A DNA stretch of 64,000 nt from Gemmatimonadales bacterium (GTDB lineage Bacteria > Gemmatimonadota > Gemmatimonadetes > Gemmatimonadales > GWC2-71-9): positions 124,001 through 188,000 of the forward strand of contig JACKDA010000001.1 of the NCBI GenBank assembly GCA_020633775.1, written 5' to 3'. Below, in pieces: positions 33,860-43,505 of the stretch. Both the position numbers and the translations under genes were made by a program. Below the pieces are notes generated by a model. It saw only the letters and a program-made list of their open reading frames with translations, did no database searches and was not told the DNA's origin. How positions within the stretch are numbered: the stretch's first letter is position 1; every line of letters begins with the position of its first letter.

Positions 33860-34407
33860 CCCTACCCGCGATCGTGACCCAGGCCCGCGACGGCATGCAC
33901 AAGGCCGTCGAGAACACCCGCCGCGAGCTCTCCGGCATCCGCACCGCCAAGGCGACGCCCCAGCTGCTCGACACCGTGCGGGTCGAGGCGTATGGCACCC
34001 ACGTGCCGCTGACCCAGGTCGCCCTGGTCTCCGCGCCGGAGCCGCGGATGCTGACGGTGCAGCCGTTCGACAAGAGCCTCACGTCCGCGATCGAGAAGGC
34101 GATTCGCGATGGCGGGCTCGGCCTCAATCCTTCCAGCCAGGGCACCCTCATCCGCGTGCCGCTCCCGATGCTCTCGGAGGAGCGCCGGCGCGACCTCGTG
34201 AAGGTCTGCGGCAAGCTGGCGGAGGAAGGCCGGATCGCGATCCGCCAGGCGCGCAGCGACGCGATGGGCCGGATCAAGAAGGTCGAGGGCGTGTCGGATG
34301 ACGAGAAGGAGCGCACCGAGAAGGAGGTCCAGAAGGCGACCGACGAGGCGGTGCACCAGGTCGACGACCTCCTGAAGGCGAAGGAAGCCGAGGTCCTCGA
34401 GGTGTGA
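33856..34407 (+). CDS. frr: Ribosome recycling factor
   Basis: Splits post-termination ribosomes with EF-G. The 183-residue protein has the hallmark RTAKATPQLLDTVRVEAYGTHVPLTQVA, PFDKSLTSAIEKAI, GLNPSSQGTLIRVPLPMLSEERR and the helical GRIAIRQARSDAMGRIKK segment. Overlaps pyrH (ATGA) and uppS (GTGA), so translation is coupled through the group. Confidence 0.97.
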   Translation: MTLPAIVTQARDGMHKAVENTRRELSGIRTAKATPQLLDTVRVEAYGTHVPLTQVALVSAPEPRMLTVQPFDKSLTSAIEKAIRDGGLGLNPSSQGTLIRVPLPMLSEERRRDLVKVCGKLAEEGRIAIRQARSDAMGRIKKVEGVSDDEKERTEKEVQKATDEAVHQVDDLLKAKEAEVLEV

Positions 34408-35153
34408 GCACGCCGCCATCGGCCCGTCTCGAGGCGTTGCGCCTGCACGGCGCGATCCCGCGGCACATCGCCATCATCATGGATGGCAACGGCCGCTGGG
34501 CCCGCGAGCGCGGCCTCGCCCGTCCCGCCGGCCACCAGGCGGGGGCCCGGGCGGTGCGCGAGGCCGTCGAGGGCGCGCTCCACGCCGGCGTCGAGGTGCT
34601 GACGTTGTTCGCGTTCTCGCACGAGAACTGGCAGCGTCCGCAGGCCGAGATCGATGCGCTGATGGCCCTCCTCGAGGAGTACATCGCCAAGGAGGCGGCC
34701 GAGTTGCGACGCGAGGGCGTGACCGTGCGGATGCTCGGCGACCTCGACCGGCTCGCGCCCTCGGCGCGCGAGGCGGTGGATCGCATCGAGGCGCACACCG
34801 CGGGTGGCGCGCGACTCGCCCTGAACATCTGCCTCTCCTACGGGGCCCGCGCCGAGATCGTGCGCGCCGCGCGGCGGCTCGCCGAGCGGGTGCGCGACGG
34901 GGCCCTCGACCTCGACGCGGTCACCGAAGCCAACTTCGCGACGGAGCTCTACACGGCGGCGTGGCCCGACCCCGACCTGCTGGTCCGCACCAGCGGCGAG
35001 ATGCGGCTCTCGAACTTCCTCCTCTGGCAGGTCGCGTACGCCGAGCTGCACGTGACCCCGGTGCTCTGGCCCGACTTCGGGCGCGAGGACCTCTACGAGG
35101 CGATCCTCGACTTCCAGGGGCGCGACCGCCGCTTCGGGCGCGTCACCGCCTGA
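34404..35153 (+). CDS. uppS: Undecaprenyl diphosphate synthase
   Basis: cis-Prenyltransferase that makes the C55 lipid carrier for peptidoglycan from FPP and IPP. The 249-residue protein shows HIAIIMDGNGRWARERG with the catalytic Asp, FAFSHENWQRP, and the C-terminal PDLLVRTSGEMRLSNFLLWQVAYAELHV. Start GTG 34404 overlaps the frr stop. It continues into cdsA-dxr-rseP, the common envelope cluster. Confidence 0.96.
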   Translation: MSTPPSARLEALRLHGAIPRHIAIIMDGNGRWARERGLARPAGHQAGARAVREAVEGALHAGVEVLTLFAFSHENWQRPQAEIDALMALLEEYIAKEAAELRREGVTVRMLGDLDRLAPSAREAVDRIEAHTAGGARLALNICLSYGARAEIVRAARRLAERVRDGALDLDAVTEANFATELYTAAWPDPDLLVRTSGEMRLSNFLLWQVAYAELHVTPVLWPDFGREDLYEAILDFQGRDRRFGRVTA

Positions 35154-35160
35154 GGTCGTG

Positions 35161-36027
35161 ATGGACGCCAACATGACGCGCCGCGTCGGCTTCGCCGCCG
35201 TCGCCATCCCGCTCGCCCTCGGCGTCGTGTGGTTTGGCGGCTGGCCGCTCGCCGCCCTCGTCAGCCTGATCGCCGCCCTCGGCGTCCGCGAGTTGTACGA
35301 CATCGCCGCCCACCAGGGGATCGCGGCGTTCCGCCGCACCGGGATGCTCGCCGCCGTGGCGGCCCCGCTCGCCGTGCACGCCGCCACGACGCGCCCCGAG
35401 GCGGCGGCATGGCTGGCCGGCAGCTGGATGTACCTCGGGGCGGGATTCGTGCTGTGGCTGCTCGCCCAGGCCCTCGTCGAGCGCGCGCCGTCGGCCCGGC
35501 CCCTGGGCGCCGTCGCCGTCACCGCGTTCGGGGTGGCCTATGCCGCGCTGCTCCCGGCCTTCCTCCTCGGCATTCGCCACGCGCGATGGCCCGAGCGCTC
35601 GTGGGCTGGCGCCGCCCTCGTCTTCTTCCCGCTGGTGGTCACCTGGATCTGTGACACCGCCGCGATGTTCGGCGGCCGGGCCATCGGTGGCGCGAAGCTG
35701 GCGCCCACGATCTCCCCCGGGAAGACCCGCGCCGGCGGCCTCGCCGGCCTCGTCGGTGGGGCGCTGGTCGCGCCGCTGTTCGTGTACGCCGTCTTTCCGG
35801 CCACGGGGATCTCGCTCGCGCTGCTTCCCGCCGTCGGCACCGCGCTCGTGCTCGCGACCCTTGGACAGCTCGGCGACCTGGCCGAGTCGCTCTTCAAGCG
35901 CGAGGCGGGCGTCAAGGACAGCTCCGCCCTGATTCCCGGCCACGGTGGCGTGCTCGACCGGTTCGACTCGCTCTATTTCGTCCTGCCCGCGGCGGCGGTG
36001 TGCTATCGGCTCCTGGGGTTGGTGTGA
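35161..36027 (+). CDS. cdsA: Phosphatidate cytidylyltransferase
   Basis: Integral membrane enzyme making CDP-diacylglycerol. The 288-residue product has seven to eight hydrophobic helices and the C-terminal CdsA signature KDSSALIPGHGGVLDRFDSL. It also has ICDTAAMFGGRAIGGAKLAPTISPGKT, conserved for CTP and metal binding. ATG 35161 has GAGG at 35152-35155, partly overlapping the uppS stop; GTG 35158 or ATG 35173 are possible starts. The stop overlaps the dxr GTG. Confidence 0.94.
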   Translation: MDANMTRRVGFAAVAIPLALGVVWFGGWPLAALVSLIAALGVRELYDIAAHQGIAAFRRTGMLAAVAAPLAVHAATTRPEAAAWLAGSWMYLGAGFVLWLLAQALVERAPSARPLGAVAVTAFGVAYAALLPAFLLGIRHARWPERSWAGAALVFFPLVVTWICDTAAMFGGRAIGGAKLAPTISPGKTRAGGLAGLVGGALVAPLFVYAVFPATGISLALLPAVGTALVLATLGQLGDLAESLFKREAGVKDSSALIPGHGGVLDRFDSLYFVLPAAAVCYRLLGLV

Positions 36028-37145
36028 GGCGGATCGCGCTCCTCGGCTCGACGGGCTCGATCGGCACCAGCACCCTCAACGTGCTGCGTCGCCACCCCGA
36101 TCGCTTCCGTCCGGTCGCACTGGTCGCCGGCCGGAACGCCGCGCTGCTCGCGGACCAGGTGCGCGACTGGCAGCCGGCGTTCGCCGGGTTGGTGCATGGC
36201 GACGGCAGCGCGGGGTTCCCCGCCGGTCCGGAGGCGCTGATCGCGGCGGCGACGCGCGACGACGTCGATGTCGTCGTCAACGCGGTGGTCGGGGCGGCCG
36301 GGCTCGAGGCGACGCTCACGGCGTTGCGCGCCGGCAAGCGGGTCGCCCTCGCCAACAAGGAGACGCTCGTGACCGCCGGTGCCCTCGTGGCAGAGGCCGC
36401 ACGCCTCGGCGGTGGGTCGCTCGTGCCGATCGATTCCGAGCACTCGGCCGTCCTGCAGTGCCTCGCGGGGCCGGCTGCGAAGGGGACGGCGCCGACGCGA
36501 CTCATCCTGACGGCGAGCGGCGGGCCCTTCCGGACCTGGAGCGATCGCGCGATCGCCGAGGCGACGGTCGATCAGGCGCTCAACCACCCGACCTGGAGCA
36601 TGGGCGCGAAGATCACCGTTGACTCGGCGACGCTCGCGAACAAGGCGCTGGAGGTGATCGAGGCGCACTTCCTCTTCGACCTCGGCTACGATGCGATCGA
36701 GGTGGTGGTGCATCCGCAGAGCATCGTCCACGCCTTCGTCGAGTTCGCCGACGGCAGCGTGCTCGCGCAGGCCGGGTTCCCGACGATGGAGATCCCGATC
36801 CTCTATGCCCTGACCCACCCCGATCGCGTCCCCGATGCGGGGGCGACGCGGTTCGACCCGGTCGCCGCCGGTGCGCTGACCTTCGAGGCGGTCCGCCACG
36901 AGGCGTTCCCGGCGTTCGGCCTCGGCGTGGCCGCGGGCCGTGCGGGCGGCACGGCCCCGGCCGTCTTCAATGGGGCGAACGAGGTGGCGGTGGCGGCCTT
37001 CCTGGCGCGACGGATCCCGTTCGGCCGGATCCCCGTACTGATCGAGACGGCGCTGGCGGCCCATTCGGTGGTCGCCGCGGATTCGCTTGACGTGGTGCGC
37101 GCGGCCGATGCCGAGGCGCGCCGGACCGCCGAGGAGGCGATCTGA
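36024..37145 (+). CDS. dxr: 1-deoxy-D-xylulose 5-phosphate reductoisomerase
   Basis: NADPH enzyme making MEP, the second step of the pathway whose first enzyme is dxs at 3875. The 373-residue protein begins RRIALLGSTGSIGTSTLNVL (dinucleotide fold), has ALANKETLVTAG, LVPIDSEHSAVLQCL with the metal-binding residues, and WSMGAKITVDSATLANKALEVIEAHFLF. GTG 36024 in the GTGA overlap with cdsA is the correct N-terminus; an in-frame GTG at 36000 is too early. Confidence 0.96.
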   Translation: MRRIALLGSTGSIGTSTLNVLRRHPDRFRPVALVAGRNAALLADQVRDWQPAFAGLVHGDGSAGFPAGPEALIAAATRDDVDVVVNAVVGAAGLEATLTALRAGKRVALANKETLVTAGALVAEAARLGGGSLVPIDSEHSAVLQCLAGPAAKGTAPTRLILTASGGPFRTWSDRAIAEATVDQALNHPTWSMGAKITVDSATLANKALEVIEAHFLFDLGYDAIEVVVHPQSIVHAFVEFADGSVLAQAGFPTMEIPILYALTHPDRVPDAGATRFDPVAAGALTFEAVRHEAFPAFGLGVAAGRAGGTAPAVFNGANEVAVAAFLARRIPFGRIPVLIETALAAHSVVAADSLDVVRAADAEARRTAEEAI

Positions 37146-38518
37146 TGGGTGGCGTGGCATACACCGTGGCGATCCTGCTCGTCGTGCTCGGCGTGCTGGT
37201 GTTCGTGCACGAGCTGGGGCACTACTGGGCCGCGAAGGCGTTCGGGGTCTGGGTCCACCGCTTCGCGGTCGGGATCGGGGCGCCGATCAAGGCGCTGTCG
37301 TTCCGCCGGGGCGAGACCGAATGGGCGATCGCCTGGCTGCCGCTCGGCGGGTACGTCAAGATGGCCTCGCGCGAGGAGGATCCCTCGTCCGGGGTGCTGG
37401 AGGGTGGCGCGGAGAATGCCGTCGTGCCGCCGGACCGGATGTTCGAGGCGAAGCCGGTCTGGCAGCGGATGGTGATCATCCTCGCGGGTGTCACCCTCAA
37501 CCTGGCCTTCGCGTGGGTCGTCTTCGTCGGCCTCGCGGTCAAGAACGGGCGCCAGTTCGACCCGACCGTCACGCTCGGGCGCGTCGATGTCGCCACCCTC
37601 CCGGCGGAGGCGAGCGCCCTCGCCACGCTCCCGTCGGGCACCCGGATCGAGGCCGTCAACGGCGAGCCGGTGACGGCGTGGGACGACGTGATCGCGCAGG
37701 TCACGAGCGGGGCGGGGGACCGGATCAGCTTCACCTTCACGGGGCAGCCGCCCGTGAGCGTCGAGCTGCACCCCGACCAGCTGGTGGAGCGCGCCAACCT
37801 CGCCGCGGCGCTCCGGCCGCTGCACCCGGCCGTCGTCGGGCAGGTGGTGCAGGGCAGCGTGGCGGATCGCGCCGGACTCGCCCCCGACGACTCGCTGGTA
37901 AGCGTGGACGGGGTGCCCGTGACCGCCTGGACCGAGGTGGTTGATGCCGTGGAGGCGGCGCCGGGGCGGGAGCTGGTCCTCGGCGTGATTCGCGACGGGG
38001 CCCGCCGGGAGGTCGCCGTGACCCCCGCCGCCGAGCTGCGGGTGCCCGACGACTCGGCCAGCGGGATCATCGGTCGCCTCGGGGTGTACCAGCGGGTGCC
38101 CTACCAGACCGTGTCGCTCTCGATCGCGGAGGCGATCGGCGCCGGCAGCCGGGCCACCATCGGGGCGGCCGGGATGATCTTCAAGACCTTCCGGGGGCTC
38201 GCGACCGGCCGGGTGAGCACTCGCGAGGTGGGCGGTCCGATCCTGATCGGCCAGCTCGCGGCGCAATCGGCCCGGGCCGGGCTCGATACCCTCCTCGGGT
38301 TCATGGCGCTGATCTCGGTCAACCTGGCGGTGGTCAACCTGTTGCCGATCCCGGTGCTCGACGGCGGGGCCTTCATCCTGCTGGCCGTGGAGGGCCTGAT
38401 CCGGCGGCCGATCCCGACCCGGATCCGGGAGGTGGTCCAGATCGTCGGCCTCGGGATGGTCGTGCTGCTGATGGTGCTGGCGTTCAGCAACGACATCGGG
38501 CGGATCCTGGGGGGGTGA
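37145..38518 (+). CDS. rseP: Site-2 protease RseP
   Basis: Membrane zinc metalloprotease that cleaves anti-sigma factors or signal-peptide remnants within the membrane. The 457-residue protein has a first helix with HELGH (residues 22-26), LPLGGYVKMA, two PDZ-like domains (about residues 130-290; the second with GLAPDDSLVSVDGVPV), and the C-terminal active-site helix NLLPIPVLDGGAFILL. It overlaps the dxr stop by one base. An RseA-like substrate is not in the window. Confidence 0.94.
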   Translation: MGGVAYTVAILLVVLGVLVFVHELGHYWAAKAFGVWVHRFAVGIGAPIKALSFRRGETEWAIAWLPLGGYVKMASREEDPSSGVLEGGAENAVVPPDRMFEAKPVWQRMVIILAGVTLNLAFAWVVFVGLAVKNGRQFDPTVTLGRVDVATLPAEASALATLPSGTRIEAVNGEPVTAWDDVIAQVTSGAGDRISFTFTGQPPVSVELHPDQLVERANLAAALRPLHPAVVGQVVQGSVADRAGLAPDDSLVSVDGVPVTAWTEVVDAVEAAPGRELVLGVIRDGARREVAVTPAAELRVPDDSASGIIGRLGVYQRVPYQTVSLSIAEAIGAGSRATIGAAGMIFKTFRGLATGRVSTREVGGPILIGQLAAQSARAGLDTLLGFMALISVNLAVVNLLPIPVLDGGAFILLAVEGLIRRPIPTRIREVVQIVGLGMVVLLMVLAFSNDIGRILGG

Positions 38519-38556
38519 GGCCGCCCGGGTGCAGCAGGGGTGGCCGAGGCCTCCTC

Positions 38557-38586
38557 TTGCCCGGATTGGCGCCCAGTTGCTATACT
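38557..38586 (+). promoter_or_regulatory. rpsO promoter
   Basis: TTGCCC (38557-38562), an 18-base spacer and TATACT (38581-38586), the best -10 box in the window. Start near 38593, giving a ~60-base leader. Confidence 0.72.
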
Positions 38587-38652
38587 TAAGGGCTAGGAAC
38601 GAAGCGAACTTACGCCAACGCAGCAGCCTGACGACCGCAGGCAGGACCGAGG

Positions 38653-38910
38653 ATGATTCCCAAGCAGCCCACCATCGAGAAGCACCGCGCGCACGAGACC
38701 GACACCGGCTCGACCAAGGTGCAGGTTGCGCTCCTGACGGAGCGGATCAACCATCTCACCGACCACTTCCGGACCCACGCGAAGGACCATCACTCGCGGC
38801 GCGGGCTCCTCAAGCTGGTCGGCACCCGGCGCCGCCTCCTCAACTACATGAAGAGCCGCGATCTCGAGGGCTACCGTGCCCTGATCGCCGAGCTCGGCCT
38901 GCGGAACTGA
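38653..38910 (+). CDS. rpsO: 30S ribosomal protein S15
   Basis: Primary 16S rRNA-binding protein, 85 residues. Diagnostic segments are HETDTGSTKVQVALLTERINHLTDHFRTHAKDHHSRRGLLKLVGTRRRLLNYMKSRD. Lies before pnp as in most bacteria, separated by a terminator-like hairpin. An AGGACCGAGG stretch supplies the ribosome-binding site. Confidence 0.97.
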   Translation: MIPKQPTIEKHRAHETDTGSTKVQVALLTERINHLTDHFRTHAKDHHSRRGLLKLVGTRRRLLNYMKSRDLEGYRALIAELGLRN

Positions 38911-38930
38911 CGGCCCACTGACGCTGCGAG

Positions 38931-38962
38931 GCGCCCCACACGAGCACCGTGGGGCGCTGTTT
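38931..38962 (+). terminator. Terminator/attenuator between rpsO and pnp
   Basis: GCGCCCCAC (38931-38939) pairs with GTGGGGCGC (38949-38957) around a nine-base loop, followed by TGTTTG. It ends most rpsO transcripts while allowing readthrough to pnp. Confidence 0.75.
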
Positions 38963-38997
38963 GCATTTGAGGGTGCTCACGTCACGAAGGAACCAGA

Positions 38998-41088
38998 GTG
39001 CATCGCATTGAAACCGAGTACGCCGGCCGTCCCCTGATCCTCGAGACCGGGCGCCTGGCGAAGCAGGCCGCCGGGAGCGTCCTGGTCCAGTACGGCGAGA
39101 CCGTCGTCCTCGCCGCCGTCACCGTCTCGCCGAACATCAGCCACCTGCCGTTCTTCCCGCTCACGGTCGAGTACCGGGAGAAGCAGTACGCCGCGGGGAA
39201 GATCCCGGGCGGCTTCCTGAAGCGCGAGGGGCGGCCCTCGGATGACGAGATCCTGAACTGCCGGATCATCGACCGGTCGATCCGGCCGCTGTTCCCGGAA
39301 GGGTTCCGCCACGAGACGCAGGTGTTCGTGCTGGTGCTCTCGACCGACCAGGAGAACGAGTCCGACGTCCTCGGCGTGCTGGCCGCCTCGGCCGCGCTGT
39401 CGCTGTCGCAGATCCCGTGGCAGGGCCCGATCGCCGCGACGCGGGTGGGCAAGGTCGAGGACAACTGGATCCTCAACCCGACCTTCCAGCAGCTCGACTA
39501 CTCGGCGCTCGACCTCGTGGTCTCGGGCAAGGCCGATTCGATCATGATGGTCGAGGGCGGCGCCCTCGAGGTCTCCGAGGCCGAGGTGCTGCAGGGGCTC
39601 AAGGTCGCGCAGGCCGGGATCAAGGAGCTGGTCGGCCACATCAACGCGCTGGTCAAGAAGGCCGGCGGCGCGAAGCCCGACATGGCCTGGCAGGCGCCCG
39701 AGAAGAACGCCGAGCTGATCAAGGCCGTCGAGGCGATGGCGGTGAAGCAGATCACCAAGGCGATGAGCGGCAAGGACAAGCACGGCCGCGCCGCCGCGCT
39801 CGGCAAGGTCCACGAGGAGGTGCAGGCGGCGCTCGCCGAGCAGTTCCCCGAGGGGAGCCGCGAGATCCGCGCCGCGCTCGAGGACGTCGAGTACACCCAG
39901 ATGCGCGCCCAGATCCTCGACAAGGGCGAGCGCATCGACGGCCGCGACCTCGACACCGTCCGCCCGATCACGGTCGAGGCCGGCATCCTGCCGCGCGTCC
40001 ACGGCTCGGCGCTCTTCACCCGCGGCGAGACCCAGGCGCTGGTGGCGACGACCCTCGGCACCGCCGATGACGAGCAGCGCATCGAGTCGATCGAGAGCCC
40101 GGTGCAGTCGCACAAGTCGTTCATGCTGCACTACAACTTCCCGCCGTTCTCGACCGGCGAGGCGAAGCCGATCCGCGGCACCTCCCGGCGCGAGATCGGG
40201 CACGGCGCGCTCGCCGAGCGCGCGCTGCATCCGCTCCTCCCGGCGATGGCCGACTTCCCCTACACGATCCGCATCGTCTCCGAGATCATGGAGTCGAACG
40301 GCTCGTCCTCGATGGCGACGGTCTGCGGCGGTTCGCTGGCGCTCATGGATGCCGGCGTGCCGATCAAGGCGCCGTGCGCCGGCGTCGCGATGGGGCTGAT
40401 CAAGGAGGGGAAGAAGGTCGCCATCCTGACCGACATCCTCGGCACCGAGGACCACCTCGGCGACATGGACTTCAAGGTCGCGGGGACGGCCGAGGGGATC
40501 ACCTCGATCCAGATGGACATCAAGATCGACGGCCTCTCGCTCGACATCATGGAGACCGCGCTGGAGAAGGCCCGCAACGGCCGGCTGCACATCCTCGGCG
40601 AGATGAACAAGGTGCTCCAGACGCACCGGCCCGAGATGTCGCCGTGGGCGCCGCGGATCATCACGATCCAGATCAAGCCGGACAAGATCGGCGACGTCAT
40701 CGGCCCCAAGGGCAAGACGATCCGCGGCATCCAGGACGCCTCGGGCGCCAAGGTCAACATCGACGACAGCGGCCTGATCACCATCGCCGCGGTCGGCGAG
40801 GAGGCCGGCAGCAAGGCGCGCGAGATGGTGATGGCGATCGTCGCCGAGCCCGAGGTGGGCAAGGTCTACGAGGGGCCGGTCAAGAGCATCACCGCGTTCG
40901 GCGCGTTCATCGAGATCCTCCCCGGCGTCGAGGGGCTGCTGCACATCTCCGAGCTGGACCACAAGCGGGTCGAGAAGACCGAGGACGTGGTCAAGAAGGG
41001 CGAGGTCGTGCAGGTCAAGCTCCTCGAGGTCGACGAGCGCGGCCGCATGCGGCTCTCGCGGAAGGCACTGCTGCCCAAGCCCGAGTAG
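38998..41088 (+). CDS. pnp: Polyribonucleotide nucleotidyltransferase (PNPase)
   Basis: Phosphorolytic 3'-5' exoribonuclease. The 696-residue protein has two RNase PH domains (GSVLVQYGETVVLAAVTVS and YREKQYAAGKIPGGFLKREGRPSD in the first; GSALFTRGETQALVATTLG, FPPFSTGE and GTSRREIGHGALAERAL in the second), a linker helical domain, then a KH domain (GDVIGPKGKTIRGIQDASG) and a C-terminal S1 domain (ITAFGAFIEILPGVEGLLHISELDHKRV). GTG 38998 follows GAAGGA. It probably acts with RNase Y, encoded at the start of the window. Confidence 0.97.
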   Translation: MHRIETEYAGRPLILETGRLAKQAAGSVLVQYGETVVLAAVTVSPNISHLPFFPLTVEYREKQYAAGKIPGGFLKREGRPSDDEILNCRIIDRSIRPLFPEGFRHETQVFVLVLSTDQENESDVLGVLAASAALSLSQIPWQGPIAATRVGKVEDNWILNPTFQQLDYSALDLVVSGKADSIMMVEGGALEVSEAEVLQGLKVAQAGIKELVGHINALVKKAGGAKPDMAWQAPEKNAELIKAVEAMAVKQITKAMSGKDKHGRAAALGKVHEEVQAALAEQFPEGSREIRAALEDVEYTQMRAQILDKGERIDGRDLDTVRPITVEAGILPRVHGSALFTRGETQALVATTLGTADDEQRIESIESPVQSHKSFMLHYNFPPFSTGEAKPIRGTSRREIGHGALAERALHPLLPAMADFPYTIRIVSEIMESNGSSSMATVCGGSLALMDAGVPIKAPCAGVAMGLIKEGKKVAILTDILGTEDHLGDMDFKVAGTAEGITSIQMDIKIDGLSLDIMETALEKARNGRLHILGEMNKVLQTHRPEMSPWAPRIITIQIKPDKIGDVIGPKGKTIRGIQDASGAKVNIDDSGLITIAAVGEEAGSKAREMVMAIVAEPEVGKVYEGPVKSITAFGAFIEILPGVEGLLHISELDHKRVEKTEDVVKKGEVVQVKLLEVDERGRMRLSRKALLPKPE

Positions 41089-41098
41089 GAGGTCCCCG

Positions 41099-42352
41099 GT
41101 GCGCACCCTCCAGCTCGACACCGGGCTCCACCGCACCGATTGTCCCAACGGCCTCGTGGTCCTGACCGAACGCCTTCCCGGCGTCCGGTCGGTGGCCACG
41201 GGGACCTGGTTCCGCTCCGCGAGCGGCCACGAGACCCCCGACGTCATGGGGGTCTCGCACCTTCTCGAGCACATGGTCTTCAAGGGCACCGCGCGCCGCT
41301 CGGCGCGCGAGATCGCCCTCGCCCTCGAGTCGCGCGGCGGCGCGCTCGACGCGTTCACCTCGCGCGACCACACCGCCTACCAGGCCCACGTCCTCGACGC
41401 CGACCTCCCGCTGGCGCTCGACGTGCTCACCGACCTGGTCCGCCACCCGTTGCTCCGCGACAGCGACCTCGCCCTCGAGCGGAACGTCGTCCTCGAGGAG
41501 ATCAACGGCGTCGCCGACACCCCGGACGACCTGGTCCATGAGTTGTTCGGCCAGGCGCTCTATCCCGGTCACCCCTACGGCTGGCCGATCCTCGGCACCG
41601 CGGAGACCGTGGCGGCGCTGTCGGCCGCCGACCTGGCCGCGACCCACGCGCGGGGGTACTACCCGGGCAATGCCGTGATCGCGGCCGCGGGGAACATCGC
41701 GCACGACGACTTCCTCGCGCAGCTCGACCGACTCGGCTGGCTGGCCGGCGAGCCGGCGGCGCCGATGGATCCGGTGCACCCGACCGAGGCCGCCCGCGGC
41801 GTGCGGCTGAACGAGTCCCGCGACCTCCAGCAGGTCCACGTCGTGATGGGCACCGACACGTTCGGGGCCGCCGATCCGCGCCGCTGGCCGATGGCGCTCC
41901 TCTCGGCGACCCTCGGGGCGGGGATGAGTTCCCGGCTGTTCCAGCGGGTCCGCGAGGAGCAGGGGCTCTGCTACGCCATCTACTGCTGGCACGCGATGTA
42001 TCGTTCGGGTGGCAACTTCGCCGTGTACGTGGGGACCCAGCCCGGGACCGCCGACGCCGCGATCGCCACCATCGAGGCCGAGCTGGCACGGGTCGCCCGC
42101 GAGGGGCTCCCGGCCGACGACCTCGCGGACGCGAAGGGCCAGTTGAAGGGCACCATCATGCTGGCGCTGGAGGGGACCACCGCGCGGATGTCGCGGCTGG
42201 CCTCCCACGCGCTGATGCAGGAGCCGTACAAGCCGCTCGACGAGATCCTCCGGCTCATCGACGCGGTGACGACCGAGGAGACCGCGGCCGTGGCCGCGGC
42301 GTTCCTCTCGCCGGAGCGGATGACCACGGTCCGTCTCGGACCGACCCGTTGA
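41099..42352 (+). CDS. M16 family zinc peptidase (processing-peptidase type)
   Basis: A 417-residue peptidase of the pitrilysin/MPP-beta family. The inverted zinc motif HLLEH is in VSHLLEHMVFKGTARRSA at about residues 56-60, with the third ligand Glu in the downstream ERNVVLEEINGVADTP. The C-terminal half has MSSRLFQRVREEQGLCYAIY. It follows pnp in many bacteria, where it is often annotated as a zinc protease of unknown substrate. GTG 41099 has GGAGG 5 bases upstream. Confidence 0.93.
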   Translation: MRTLQLDTGLHRTDCPNGLVVLTERLPGVRSVATGTWFRSASGHETPDVMGVSHLLEHMVFKGTARRSAREIALALESRGGALDAFTSRDHTAYQAHVLDADLPLALDVLTDLVRHPLLRDSDLALERNVVLEEINGVADTPDDLVHELFGQALYPGHPYGWPILGTAETVAALSAADLAATHARGYYPGNAVIAAAGNIAHDDFLAQLDRLGWLAGEPAAPMDPVHPTEAARGVRLNESRDLQQVHVVMGTDTFGAADPRRWPMALLSATLGAGMSSRLFQRVREEQGLCYAIYCWHAMYRSGGNFAVYVGTQPGTADAAIATIEAELARVAREGLPADDLADAKGQLKGTIMLALEGTTARMSRLASHALMQEPYKPLDEILRLIDAVTTEETAAVAAAFLSPERMTTVRLGPTR

Positions 42353-42360
42353 CCCACACC

Positions 42361-42378
42361 GCGCGCGCCCCGCGCGCG
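42361..42378 (+). terminator. Terminator-like hairpin before ald
   Basis: GCGCGCG (42361-42367), loop CCCC, GCGCGCG (42372-42378), immediately after the M16 peptidase stop. No T-run; weak candidate. Confidence 0.35.
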
Positions 42379-42392
42379 CAAGCGAGCTCACG

Positions 42393-43505
42393 ATGCTGAT
42401 CGGCGTGCCGAAGGAAATCAAGACGAACGAGAACCGCGTCGGCCTGGTCCCCTCGGGGGCCGAGGCCCTCATCGGCGAGGGTCACGAGGTCATGATCGAG
42501 GCCGGGGCGGGCGAGGGGAGCGGCTTCACCGACGCGCAGTACACCGCGGTCGGCGCGACCATCCTGCCGACCGCCGACGAGGTCTGGGCCCGCGCCGAGA
42601 TGATCATCAAGGTGAAGGAGCCGATCGCCGTCGAGTGGCCGCGGATGCGGAAGGGGCAGGTGATGTACACCTACTTCCACTTCGCCGCCGACGAGCCGCT
42701 CACCCGCGCGGTGATGGCCTCGGGCGCGATCGCGATCGCCTACGAGACCGTCCAGCTCGCCAACGGGCACCTGCCGCTGCTGACCCCGATGTCCGAGGTC
42801 GCCGGGCGGCTCGCCGTCCAGGAGGGCGCCAAGTACAACGAGAAGCTCTTCGGTGGCCGCGGGGTGCTCCTCGGCGGCGTCCCGGGGGTCAAGCCGGCGA
42901 AGGTGGTGATCATCGGTGGCGGCGTCGTCGGCATCAACTCGGCGAAGATGGCGGCCGGGATGGGCGCGGACGTGACGATCCTCGACACCTCCCTCGACCG
43001 GCTGCGCTACCTCGACGACGTCCTGCCGGCGAACGTCGACACCGTCTTCTCGAACCGCCACAACATCCTCGAGGCGGTGAAGGATGCCGACCTGATCATC
43101 GGCGCGGTGCTGCTGCCCGGGAAGAAGGCGCCGCACCTGATCACCCGCGAGGACCTCAAGGGGATCCCCGACGGCTGCGTGATCGTCGATGTCGCGGTCG
43201 ACCAGGGCGGCTGCGTGGAGACCATCAAGCCGACCACCCACGAGAACCCGACCTATTTCGTCGAGGGCGTGCTCCACTACGCCGTCGCGAACATGCCGGG
43301 CGCCGTGCCGCGCACCTCGACCCTCGCCCTCACGAATGCCACGCTGCCGTACGCCATCAAGCTCGCCAACCAGGGGTGGCAGGCCGCGTGCAAGGCCGAC
43401 GGGGCCCTCCGCCTCGGGCTGAACGTGATCGACGGCAAGGTCGTGTACGCCGGGGTGGCCGAGGCGTTCGGGATCGAGTGCCACGACGTTGCCGACTTCC
43501 TCTGA
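42393..43505 (+). CDS. ald: Alanine dehydrogenase
   Basis: NAD-dependent interconversion of L-alanine and pyruvate plus ammonia. The 370-residue protein begins MLIGVPKEIKTNENRVGLVPSG, contains KVKEP, YTYFHFAAD, the Rossmann motif VVIIGGGVVGINSAKMAAGMGADV, GAVLLPGKKAPHLIT and DVAVDQGGCVET. It fits Ald rather than the related PntA. The dut reading frame begins inside its last codons. Confidence 0.96.
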   Translation: MLIGVPKEIKTNENRVGLVPSGAEALIGEGHEVMIEAGAGEGSGFTDAQYTAVGATILPTADEVWARAEMIIKVKEPIAVEWPRMRKGQVMYTYFHFAADEPLTRAVMASGAIAIAYETVQLANGHLPLLTPMSEVAGRLAVQEGAKYNEKLFGGRGVLLGGVPGVKPAKVVIIGGGVVGINSAKMAAGMGADVTILDTSLDRLRYLDDVLPANVDTVFSNRHNILEAVKDADLIIGAVLLPGKKAPHLITREDLKGIPDGCVIVDVAVDQGGCVETIKPTTHENPTYFVEGVLHYAVANMPGAVPRTSTLALTNATLPYAIKLANQGWQAACKADGALRLGLNVIDGKVVYAGVAEAFGIECHDVADFL